From Symsagittifera roscoffensis (Eukaryota; Xenacoelomorpha; Acoela; Convolutidae), in NCBI RefSeq assembly GCF_963678635.1, contig NC_087070.1:15753840-15817839 (forward strand): a stretch of 64,000 bases of DNA, given 5' to 3'. Made by a program: the position numbers and the translations under genes. This document shows positions 24,301-32,071 of the stretch, piece by piece. A model generated the notes under the pieces. That model made no database searches. It had not been told where the DNA came from and saw only the letters and a program-made list of their open reading frames with translations. The stretch's first letter is position 1, and each line of letters starts with the position of its first letter.

Positions 24301-26993
24301 CGTTGATCAACTTGCGTTAATGAAACTGAAAAAAATGACAGATGCCTATAGCAGCTGTTTCAACTCCACTGAGAATTCATTTTCGCCCAACAATCATGAG
24401 AATATATTTTCACCAAGAAGTTGTGTTATTCAACCAATAAAATTAGACTTTAACCTATAACAGCTATTTCAATTCCACCGAAAATTCATTTAGTTCAGCT
24501 AATTGTTTATGCAGCACATGCTGACATAAGTGATCGGCTGAAGAGTTTGTTTCTGTAATGTTTGAAACTGTAAAAAAATATTTGAGTTCCGGAGACTCAG
24601 ATCTTATGGAAGCCAAATCTAGACCTACAAACAGCCACGTTGACAAATTAATTTAGACAACTTGCTTAGAAATTTCTGTAAGCCATAATTACTATGCCGA
24701 TTACAAAAAGATAAACGATCAAAAAACAATTACAGCTGATTTCTCGACTATCACGGTAAAATTCAACCAAAGTTATGATAATTAACTTAAACAAAAAAAA
24801 TCAAAAATTATCTTTCAAAAAAAATTTTCTATTACTTTTAAAAGAAATAATGGCCGTTGAAAACTTGCCAGCTAGACATGCATTGATCCTAGTTCTATTA
24901 AGACATAGCCAACAGATAGTTGATTTGACACAAAACCGAAGAAAAAGATGACTAATTTTCAGAGCATTTTTCGCCCTCTGATTTTAAAAATATAAAACAT
25001 CAGCCGAAACCAACTCACCCGAAAAACCTTAAAGCTAAAAATAAATGAGCAAAAAAGATCTTAAAAAAATTGAGCTTATTGGTTTTTTTTACTTCAACAA
25101 CAAATAATCGAATCGAACGGCGAATGAAGATACAGATATCCTCAAGAAAATTTCGATGACCAGGCATGTCATCACAACAGATTTGGTGCAGTCCCGATGG
25201 AACTGGTTCCAACAGAACTGCTTCCCCGGAAATGACTTTCTAAACTCCGGCTTGATATAAAAAGACCACGAGACCTAACTTGCGATTGATAAAAGATCAA
25301 AATGATCTACGTCCTTTTTGTTGCACCGAATTTCGCGCGGAAAAAAACAAGCTCGAAAAAAACAAGCTCCCAGTTTTATGTAAACTGAATTCGTGTCAAG
25401 TTCATTTTAATTTGTGAATTTTGTTCCGATCATTTGAAAAATGGGGAGGAACTTTGTATTCGGTTGTTCTATTTTTTTTTGTTTTCCACAGAAAATCAGC
25501 TACCACAAATAATCATCAGAGAGAGTTGAGTGATATATCACATAAAAGCCCTTTATTTGTAATATGTCGTATTTAAAAATTTGCAAAGCTGGGCAAACAC
25601 TAGTGAGAACACAAAAAGCAGCTCTATAAAGTGCAATAAGCCTCGAACTAATAAATTGGAGAAAACATGCTAAATATAAACTGCCAATACTAATCAACAA
25701 AATGCCACCAAATGAGCACTTTTACTAGCGAGATGGGTTAGAAAAAAAGCAGTGTTCGTTTTTTTACGAATTTATGCTTGGCGTCCGAATAAGAACAAAA
25801 ACTTTAAGCAGGGGTGGATTTAGAGGAAGCGGACAGACTGACGAGCGTCTCATCGGTAATACGACATTTGTTTTTAGCCGAGCCGACCAAGCCTATATCT
25901 TTTCTTGGGCGCCAATAAAGACTAATTTTGAGCGGTAATCGCTCGCTTAAAAAGCACTTGTTGGGTAACCCCTCCGCAAAAAGTGTCCCAAAAAACTAAT
26001 TTTCACCAGTTTTAGACCTTTAAAACAAATTTGACCTTTCAAACAAATTCAATCATCATTTTTGGGGGTGCAAAAACTTAAGCAAAATTGTCATAATTTT
26101 CTTGCCCGCCAAAAATGAGGAGTTAAGGCTCTTATTGAAAGGTCAAAATGACGTTTTATGGCCCTTTTGCAGAGCAGCTCGAAAAATAGATCAACAAAAT
26201 TTTCAAATTTTCCATTTTATGAAAATTCATAATATCGAATCCAAAGTATCGATCTTACTTTCTTTCGAAGAATCCGTTCGAAATCGTCTCGCAGTCTGAT
26301 GTACTTCGGGAAGCAGTCAAGAAACATTCCATGTAGAGCATATCGCGGGTTGGTCATAAGTCGATGAAGACCCCAAAAGGCACTTTTTTCGTCCGGTACG
26401 TAAAGCAGCAGTAGTCCAGCACATTGATGCATTCCCTGGCAGTAGCCTAACGTTTCATTGTAGAAAGAGTAAGCCATAAGAACATTGAAAAGCATACATT
26501 GTCTCTGTGAAAAATCTTTTTTGAATTCCGCGCGATCTCGGAAAGTTCTTTGGACATCCTTATCAATTTGAAAAACATCTTCAAGTCTAGCATAACGTTT
26601 GCTTCCCTCTTTTATATTTTCATAGTCAGAAGCGTCTTTACTAGTGAGATCGTTGATTCCAAGCAAACAGACCCAAAATTTGATTCGAAAAGGTTCTGGA
26701 ATCCCATGGTAAACTAGATCAATGAATCGTCTTTTCTGGCGAATTCGTGAGAAACTGTCTTTCAATCTAGGTTCGTACTTTTGTAAGAATTCAGCCCATT
26801 TAAAGTTAGATTCTCTATGGTCTTTTTCTCGCTGCAAAATTTTCTCCCTACTAATAGTGTGGTGGGGTTCTGACACTTTCTCATTGACATATAAGGTTGG
26901 TTCTTGGTTAGGATTGCTGTAGTTTTTTATTATTTCTCTCAACTTTCGTCTGTTTGACCAGTAAAGCGGGTCAGTAATGACATCTCCCGCCAT
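11190..26993 (-). CDS. TBC-domain Rab GTPase-activating protein, USP6NL/RN-tre-like, four exons
   Basis: GTPase-activating protein for Rab GTPases in endocytic and membrane trafficking, by family. Exons on the minus strand: 26993-26259, 16820-16525, 16050-15203, 12325-11190. The first three junctions are GT-AG and in phase. For exon 4 I chose the acceptor TGCTTAG at 12326-12332, because a better-looking CAG near 12360 would give an immediate stop in phase. The total is 1005 codons with the TGA stop. The TBC domain spans about residues 95-325: arginine finger IxxDxxR (Ile143, Asp146, Arg149), glutamine finger YCQG (Tyr184, Gln186) and the LRIWDIFLLEGD motif in exon 2. The remaining 660 residues are low-complexity, rich in Ser, Asn and Arg. 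The start ATG has context AACAAATGG and an in-frame TAA two codons upstream. Intron 1 is 9.4 kb and filled with old transposon debris. Confidence 0.85.
12640..13930. repeat. Degenerate tandem repeat array in TBC intron 3
   Basis: About eight diverged units with spacing falling from about 180 bp to about 110 bp. The core of each unit reads like 'ATCTCGAAAACTACAAGGAT' then 'TTGAGCAGTCA', 'GCAAGATTCGCAAC', 'GAGA.TACTCTGACAGC' and 'AACTACAGGGTTG', ending in a poly(A)-rich part. Core landmarks fall near 13015, 13195, 13375, 13540, 13685 and 13790. Confidence 0.7.
14907..14984 (-). repeat. tRNA-like sequence, probable SINE head
   Basis: On the minus strand there is an A-box-like TGGTCTGGAGGTAA (14961-14974) followed at tRNA spacing by a near-canonical B box GGGTTCGAATC (14917-14927). 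The acceptor and anticodon stems do not pair cleanly, so a functional tRNA is unlikely. A tRNA-derived SINE or a tRNA pseudogene fits better. It sits in intron 3 of the TBC gene in sequence rich in 'AAGCCGAAAA' motifs. Confidence 0.55.
15203..16050 (-). CDS. TBC gene exon 3: disordered region
   Basis: Acceptor CTATTCAG and donor GTAAGT, phase-compatible with exon 2 (AG + A makes arginine). It encodes 282 residues rich in Ser, Glu and Thr with no domain. The open frame reads on past the donor to about 15153, so an unspliced form would add a few residues. Confidence 0.75.
16525..16820 (-). CDS. TBC gene exon 2: second half of the TBC domain
   Basis: Bounded by GTTTCAG and GTCAGT. In phase it continues exon 1 with NKSLYNHLM.., then WYFTVFQADFPLSLSLRIWDIFLLEGD, which closely follows USP6NL (LNLRIWDIYIFEGE). 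This confirms linkage across the 9.4-kb intron. Confidence 0.85.
17258..17350. repeat. Left copy of a 93-bp imperfect direct repeat flanking the BEL/Pao relic
   Basis: Reads GATGTCGAGCTTGGTCAATC... through ..GTCAATAGTAAATCACGCAT. It is matched at 18596-18689 by a diverged copy (TTGGTCAATCAA, TTTCAGAGCTT, CTTGGTC.GGCTGAGTC, GTCAATAGTAAATCA.GCAT in the same order). Confidence 0.65.
17400..18530 (-). pseudogene. BEL/Pao-type retrotransposon integrase relic
   Basis: Reading the minus strand downward from about 18530, I see, across several frames, the zinc-binding N-terminus (H-H then CLCQRF), the phrase PLMADLPPT, the core ending RPVHLE, then ALRRFIARRGAPKLFNSDNAT and LSALHFGGVWQRLVSMIK. These are characteristic of BEL/Pao integrases, which cut and join cDNA ends. 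Fragments resembling LR.PTTNHF and KEYVPK follow. Stops and frameshifts break the frame and no protease or RT remains nearby, so this is a dead fragment. Confidence 0.75.
17577..17654. repeat. 26-bp tandem duplication next to a perfect 12-bp stem hairpin
   Basis: Inside the BEL/Pao relic the unit TTTTTGTTGCTGGCTTCCAT... occurs twice in a row (17577-17602 and 17603-17628). Overlapping the second copy, CCATTTGGCTAC (17619-17630) is the exact reverse complement of GTAGCCAAATGG (17643-17654), with a 12-nt loop. Confidence 0.85.
18596..18689. repeat. Right copy of the 93-bp imperfect direct repeat flanking the BEL/Pao relic
   Basis: Partner of 17258-17350. The pair brackets the integrase relic at about 1.3 kb spacing. 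They may be LTR-edge remnants or a repeat that the relic landed beside. Confidence 0.65.
18797..18870. repeat. Dispersed repeat shared with about 25599-25665
   Basis: 'CTAG(C/T)GAG.ACAC..AAA', 'GCAGCTCTA.AAAGTGCAATAA' and 'AAGCCT.GAA.TA' occur in the same order at both places. Weak similarity continues to about 19110 and 25760. Confidence 0.55.
19430..19640. repeat. Dispersed intermediate-age repeat, partial copy
   Basis: Shares the block ATCACGAACTATA..., ...TTCATCGACTC with 1900-1950. It is followed at about 19672-19775 by 'CATTAAGCCGATAT.ATATA.GTCAAAACC', which also occurs near 14657-14725. Very diverged. Confidence 0.4.
20682..21210 (+). pseudogene. 3' fragment of a non-LTR (LINE-type) retrotransposon
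   Basis: Between about 20783 and 20950 the plus strand encodes a C-terminal zinc knuckle CPNCNASPHAIHHLFHCP, then KPTSLRLDDPWDNLVAVA. This is the usual end of the ORF2 reverse transcriptase protein in several LINE clades (C-x2-C...H-x4-C). A 3' UTR-like stretch ending in AATAAACGACAATAA at about 21180-21194 follows. Everything upstream (RT, endonuclease) is missing, as in a 5'-truncated copy. The left edge carries an inverted repeat of the coding sequence. Confidence 0.7.
22942..23160. mobile_element. Short non-autonomous element with terminal inverted repeats (MITE-like)
   Basis: GGCTCTTTTCCAGT plus a run of 12 C (22956-22967) and CTTTCAAA at the left is mirrored at the right by TTTGAAAGGGGGGAACTG followed by AAAAAGAGCC. 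The result is a 219-bp element with termini about 30 bp long. The interior has no coding capacity. I could not define a clear target-site duplication, so the superfamily is unknown. Confidence 0.65.
23240..23310 (-). repeat. tRNA-like sequence, probable SINE head
   Basis: On the minus strand, A box TAGCGTAGAGGTAG (within 23286-23301) and B box GGGTTCAAATC (23251-23261) lie at tRNA spacing. The body is about 71 nt and starts GGTTCTG. The acceptor ends do not pair, arguing for a tRNA-derived SINE or pseudogene. It lies 80 bp from the MITE-like element. Confidence 0.55.
23820..24490. repeat. Degenerate tandem repeat, unit about 110-120 bp
   Basis: Landmarks 'TTAGACTG.AAC(C/T)TATA.(C/T)AGC', 'TTCAACTCC.CCGAGAAT', 'TTTTCGCCAA.AAAT.AT' and 'TTCACCGAGAATTTGTGTT' recur in order near 23935, 24045, 24155, 24330 and 24450. 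About five diverged copies. Confidence 0.65.
25599..25665. repeat. Dispersed repeat shared with about 18797-18870
   Basis: Second copy of the repeat with GCAGCTCTATAAAGTGCAATAA. See 18797-18870 for the shared blocks. Confidence 0.55.
26259..26993 (-). CDS. TBC gene exon 1: N-terminus and first half of the TBC domain
   Basis: Exactly 245 codons, ending in AAA|GTAAGA. It encodes the basic N-terminal region, the GIPEPFRIKFWVCLLG motif that opens TBC domains, the arginine finger and the YCQGMHQ glutamine finger. The TTTTCAG just upstream (about 27018-27024) could be a 5' UTR or trans-splice acceptor; that is inference only. Confidence 0.88.
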
Positions 26994-27293
26994 TTGTTAA
27001 TACATTCAACCCATTTCCTGAAAACGAAGGAGTCAAAAATAAAATTTGACGCAGAGGCGGAGCTTTGCATCACCTGCGATACAGTGCAAGCACAGCTAAA
27101 AACATTTTGAGCAATTAAGTTATAATACTTTGAAATCTTGCAACTGAACTACGAAGCTTTAAAATCAGGCCTTTTTTAAAATTAGGTGACATAAATTAGG
27201 TAACTAAGCCGATAAAACATAAGTAGATATACAAAAATCTGACGGTTCAATTTTCCCGTCGAAAAAATTTCAATTTCTTACATGCTGCAAAAG

Positions 27294-28023
27294 AGTTAAC
27301 ATTCGCCCGGAAGTACATATCGACGGAAAATAAAGCTAAGCTATAAAACGACTGGCCAGCGTCTAAACAAAGCTCTACATGCTTTTCATCGTCTCTACCA
27401 AAGCCAGTTCTTTTGGTGGTCTTTTCAATATCGGGTCGACAAAAACGTTACTGTTCTCCGGCTTCGACCAGAACGCTCAAATTAACTTACTTACATGCAA
27501 AATAGTGAGCTCATGGCTGGGTCTCAGTATCCCCAGACCACGAGGTCACTCCTAAAAACAGGGCCATTACTATTTCTTATATTACTAATGTTTTACTTAT
27601 AACACCCTTATTTCCTCTCCGGAAGGCTGGTTTCCACCCTTCACCGTTAGTGTGAATAGCCTTGCAACGATTGTAGCGACACAATCGTTGCAACTCGGAG
27701 CGGTCTCTGCTAATACTCTGTTGTATTCTTCTATCTCTTATCGTCATTTTTCTCACAACTATTGGCGTTGTTGTTTTCGCAACTTCTATCGTTGTTCTGT
27801 TTTATTTTAGATTTTTTTTCCAAAATGGCCGTTTCTGACGTTTCTCAGAAAATCTGACGTCATCATTCGAAATTTTAAACATTTAAAATACCAGAATCTT
27901 CTAGTCTTCACGATTCGTCTAATCGTCTGAATAATGCTGTTAATCCTCTAAAACTGCCAATTCTCCAGGCTAGCGGCCAACCCTCCGAGACTGTCTTTTT
28001 GTCAATAATGGTCGAATGTCACA
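27294..28023 (-). mobile_element. Diverged solo LTR, reverse orientation, same superfamily as the giant element
   Basis: Read on the minus strand it starts TGTGACATTCGACC and ends near ..GGGCGAATGTTAA, parallel to the TGTGCCATTCTGCC...GGGCGAATGTTACA ends of the young LTR. Internal blocks also correspond (the AAAATTTCGA and TGACGTCA region, the AACGGCCATTTTGG block, the reversed GTTTTAGCTTTATTTTCCGT block). Overall divergence is large. The 9 bp after it, TACTCCCTG (28024-28032), resemble the internal edge (TACTCCCC) next to the 3' LTR of the giant element. Confidence 0.7.
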
Positions 28024-28032
28024 TACTCCCTG

Positions 28033-28915
28033 TGTGCCATTCTGCCAGATGGCACAGCGCAACCTTCCGACGAAGTACGAATCAGAGAGAAAAGGTCTTA
28101 ACAGCAAGAAAGTGCTTGAGAGGAGGGTCGAAGTATTCTGAAATTTTCTGTTTTTAAAATTTCGATTTGCCAGTTGATATTTCTCAGAAATACGAAAAAC
28201 GGCCATTTTGACCAGAAAAGCTGAGAAAATCAGAACAACGACAGATATTGTGAAAGACAGTCGTACAAGAGACGGAAAATACGAAGCCTCTTATCGTGGC
28301 AACAACGCACGATAAGACACTTGTCAGCGGATACTAGTAGAGAAGGAAGCTTCAGTGGGGAAGGAGTATTCCACGGAACCCTCCCGGCACGCAAATTAGA
28401 AGAGATAAGAGCGTTATCGCTGGAATAACACGGGAGCGGAGGCTTGGTCCCCCAGAGACTGTTTATGTGAAGGGACTGTATAAAACTAACTATATAGCTA
28501 CTTGGATGTCGTGAAACTTTAAATTAACACCGGTATTATTTGATATTTTAGAATATGAGTAGCTAGAAAGAGGAAAGGGTCAATCCATCTCCAATGGATT
28601 TAATATAGAACTGTCACACAAAAACATATTAAAATAGTTTGTTCGAGCCGTGTTTTTAATGACAATCACGTAGTCTGAGGATCCGAGACTCAGCTATGTG
28701 GTTGTGTTCGCATGTAAACGAAAGCTGATCAAAAGTCGTTTGACTGATGGCCTAAAAATGGTAACTTTTTACTTTGCCCTAGACAGACCAGAAAATCAAC
28801 TGGCAAGGTCGAGACGGTGAAAAGCGAGTAGGATTAAGGTAACTGACGCCTGCCAGTCGTTAATAGGTACTTTTTCTACGTTCCGTCGCTGTGTAGTATT
28901 TGGGCGAATGTTACA
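28033..28915 (+). repeat. 5' LTR of the giant element
   Basis: 883 bp, from TGTGCCATTC to ..GAATGTTACA. It matches 51505-52388 with only scattered substitutions and short indels by eye (for example AGTACGA versus AGCACGA). It begins with an 8-bp hairpin, TGTGCCAT/ATGGCACA (28033-28056), and holds a 9-bp stem-loop CTTATCGTG/CACGATAAG (28290-28316), both kept in all three young LTRs here. ATTAAA near 28629 is a possible poly(A) signal. Confidence 0.88.
28479..28485 (+). promoter_or_regulatory. Candidate TATA box of the 5' LTR promoter
   Basis: TATAAAA in a GC-richer part of the LTR, conserved at 51952-51958 and, reversed, at 53453-53459. Transcription would be expected to start about 25-35 bp downstream, giving a U3 of roughly 480 bp. 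Inference from motif and position only. Confidence 0.5.
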
Positions 28916-28927
28916 TAGACGTTTTTA

Positions 28928-28946
28928 TGGCGCTCCTGGGTGGGCC
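28928..28946 (+). promoter_or_regulatory. Primer-binding site, probable tRNA-Asn
   Basis: TGGCGCTCCTGGGTGGGCC is complementary to a tRNA 3' end of the form ..CCCACCCAGGAGCGCCA, which fits animal tRNA-Asn (T-arm GCCCACCC, acceptor ending in GCG plus CCA). It lies 12 nt after the 5' LTR end, more than the usual 0-3 nt. The host tRNA-Asn sequence was not available for comparison. Confidence 0.6.
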
Positions 28947-31900
28947 TGTCAAAGGCATAAGACCATCATGATCAGCAAGCGTTTCAACGACGAACCCTCC
29001 GCTCCGGGCGTATGCCCAAGTTAGAGGCCTTAATGACCGTTATTGTACTGGGGGGAAGGTGCGTACCCTCCGTCCAGTACTATTTAGCTTTTTAACTTAG
29101 TTAACACCGAAAATTCCGGGGGCCGGAGGGTTAGGTGGGAAATCTAGAGCCCGCTTGTCCTGAGGTCCCAGGACCAAAAACAATTAAAGAGAAAGCGTAA
29201 AACCAAACAAAAATAGGGTATAACCAACAAAAAACCAAAAATAAATTTATTTGAAAACAAAAAAGTACAAAAAACAGTAAAAAACCGAAAAAAGACCAAA
29301 AACAGTAAAAAACATAAAGTGACAGTTTGTATGTTATTTCCGGACGAGATGTGATCTGACCTTCCTATTTGTTGTTGTTTCAGATTGATTTATATCGTTT
29401 CTGATAGAAAGATTGTTTGTTTTGGTGAAGGGTTGGATACCCTCCCTCGAGTGTAATTTGAGTGTTTAAGCACGTTAATGGTGATTTTGCCGGTGACCGG
29501 AGGGTAGAGTGGCAAGCTGATCAACGTGTTACACACTCAACAGGGACATCAGGGACAACATCCACAACGACTGTTGGGTATCGTTGAAACAATTTTAGTA
29601 TCATTCGGGTACTATTTCATTAAAATTTAAGTGGTGGGGGGCACGATTGGCGCGGTCCGATTGTACCCTCCATCGATTACAAATTTCCGAGTTAAGGGTC
29701 TTAATTCGGGTATTTTGGTGCAAAGGAGGGTATAGTACTGTTTATTAACGACTACTAATAGGTTATTATCCTTATTACATATTACTTATCTCCTAATTAG
29801 ACCCAAGAAACACCCAATTTTGTCGAAAATTATCGATTTTCGACCAAACTGTAGACCCCCAAATTTTTGGATATCCGAGCTTTTCCGAACAGCAAAAAGC
29901 TGTTATATAGGGAGTAGCTACGTAGTTCGATCCCCCTAACTAAAGAAACCGCGTGAGAAAAGACTCAGTGAAAGTTGGATAAAACCAAAATTTTTCGGTC
30001 AAAATTTCGATAATTTTCTGAATTTTGTCAATCTGTTTTGGGGATTGAGTTTTTGAGTTTTTAGAGTTAGAGCAATAAAATTTTTGCGTTAAGAGCGTGC
30101 TAGCATAACGTGCTCGGCTGCCAGAAAAATTCTTGAGTAGCCCTCCGATCAGCTCCGTAGATAGAGCTAACGACTTAAGGATCGGAAAAGGAAGGAATCG
30201 GAGGGTCCAAATTTGATAGTTATTGGCCAAATTTTTGCCTCCAAACCAAGTTTGATCCGGTTTTTTCCTATTCCAGTGCCGTACAGGGCTACTACGCTCG
30301 TTTCAGTTATTTTTAGGCACTTTCGATAGGAATTGCGGAAAAAGTTTCTCAGAACCTATATAGGTGGTAAAAAAGGGCCATTTGGACAAACACGTTTTTG
30401 GCAATTTCTCAAAGACTAGTCATCCGATTGGGATAATTTTGGTACCATAAGTCGACGTTTTGGACCACTTTTCCGGACCGCAACCGTTTTTGGGTTGTCA
30501 ATCTCGGAAAAGAAATTTTTTTTAGAATTTGTTGGTTCGGAGGGTCCAAATTACAGGTAACCCTCCGAGCGGCAGAAATTTTTTTTATCAAAACACCTTT
30601 TTATCCAACTGGGAAGGTTGACCGTGTCAGCCAACCTAGTTTTAAGTCAGGTAGACCACTTTTGGAGACTTTATTGCGGTAACATAACCTTTTTCTTGAT
30701 TTTTGGGGAACCCTCCGAGGTAACCCTCTGGAGTCAGCTAAGGCCCTTAGCAACCCTCCTCAGTGGAAAATTTCCACGAGGTTATCCAAAGAAGTTAAGA
30801 CAGCCCCCCCATAGAGAATTTAGCTTGTTTTGACGCTTCCTGAAGTTAATTGAAGGCCCTTCTGAGTGAGGCTCAGAAATTTGAAAATTTTGGAGGTAAC
30901 CCTCCGAATTAACCCTCCGGAGCATATTAAGCATCTTATTGACCCTCCTTAGTAAAGATAGGGGGACCCTCCGAAGTGACTTGGGTGATTAAGGTTCCCT
31001 CCGAAGTAGGCTAAGTGTCTTAACAACCCTCCGAAGTAACCCTCCGGAGTGTCTTAAAACTTCCAAACAACCTTCCTTGTCAGAAACTTGAGGAAATCTT
31101 CTGTGGCAATTTGGGAAACGGAAAATATCCATTTAATTAAGATCATATTAGGATATTAGGCGTGCTTATTAGGATCATAAGAGCCCATTTTGACCCGGAA
31201 ATTCGTGATCAACGTTGGATTCTAGATCGGGTGTATCAGAAGTACCCGAACAAAAAATTTTTTTTTTTTTTATTGTGATTTTGGTTGTGTGGTTGCCTTG
31301 AGCTACTTAATAGGAAAGTTCGGGCAATCCGGGAACAAATAAAAGAATACCTCTGTGAGTGTATCAGGCAAATACACACTCACTTGAGAAGAAAAGTTGT
31401 TCCCTAAAAGTTGTTTCTCGTGCACTTGGAGCAGTCCGGGTGTGGGAGAACTTTTTCATAGACTTTAGAAATTTTCGATCAGAGGTTGCCTTGAGCCACT
31501 TAATAGGACAGCTCGGGCAATTGCAGGGCACCTAAAAGAAGACCTCGGTGGGTTTATTAGGCAAATACACACCCACTTGAGAAGACTGTGTCCTGGGCTT
31601 TGTTCTTTCGGATCGTTCCGATAGGGGGAAGTCTTTTTCTTTAAGACTAAGCTTTATTGATCTATTTCTGAGTCATCACTGCTTTTTATCAAAGATTGTT
31701 TAATTTTAACAAAGCAGTGACTTGATAAATTGTGTGGCGATAAATTGATACTGACAAAAGGTCGCTGCCACCTGTAGGATATTCTTATCTGATTATCTAT
31801 TGTGTTTGGTGTGTTGATTATCTCTTGTGAAAATTTTGTGATACTGCTATAATATACGACAGGGTTGAGCTAGCATTAATATCAATACTGAGCAGGCCCT

Positions 31901-32071
31901 GTGTGTGTGTGTAACTCTAGCTGAGTCACTAAGATTGTCATTGAGAAACCTAAGAGGCACTCTTGATACTTACGAGATCAAGGAGGCAGCGTTAAGTAAT
32001 TTAACTTGAGTTTGTTTGCGGTATGTGTGCGTCGTCATTAAATCATACGAAAATTGTTTTTGTAACAAAGG
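28947..32071 (+). other. Long non-coding leader of the giant element
   Basis: About 3.1 kb without a meaningful ORF between the PBS and gag. It contains an A-rich stretch (about 29200-29330), fifteen exact copies of CCCTCCG or its complement CGGAGGG between about 28990 and 31050, and a pair of similar hairpin modules just before gag (31291-31583). The last part (31600-32071) is featureless apart from a short GT run near 31900. Likely roles are RNA packaging, dimerisation or translation initiation; this is inference. Confidence 0.7.
31291..31583 (+). repeat. Two related 100-nt leader modules with a conserved hairpin
   Basis: Module 1 (31291-31390) and module 2 (31484-31583) both read GGTTGCCTTGAGC.ACTTAA, then AGG..AG.TCGGGCAAT, then AGAA.ACCTC, a hairpin, and CACTTGAGAAGA. 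The hairpin is GTGAGT/ACTCAC in module 1 (31355-31383) and GTGGGT/ACCCAC in module 2 (31548-31576), with loops containing AGGCAAATAC. One base pair has changed on both sides. Confidence 0.7.

Larger units (their letters stand above)
16821..26258 (-). other. TBC intron 1 (9.4 kb), transposon-rich
   Basis: AT-rich intron holding a BEL/Pao relic (17400-18530), a non-LTR fragment (20682-21210), an inverted-repeat element (22942-23160), a tRNA-like head (23240-23310), a tandem array (23820-24490) and dispersed repeats. The parts not listed, mainly 19110-19430, 21210-22940 and 24490-25590, show no recognisable feature. Confidence 0.7.

Noticed and set aside
22942-24490. CRISPR-like array of spaced repeats
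   Set aside because: Eukaryotic context, repeats are diverged throughout and spacers are not unique; this is a degenerate tandem repeat.
27970-28206. Conserved short ORF (MAVFRISEKYQ...) present three times, also at 51469-51678 and 53733-53942
   Set aside because: It lies antisense inside LTR copies; its conservation follows from the LTRs being nearly identical, and there is no independent sign of coding.
31895-31915. GT dinucleotide run before gag as a microsatellite of note
   Set aside because: Only about seven units; common in any genome.
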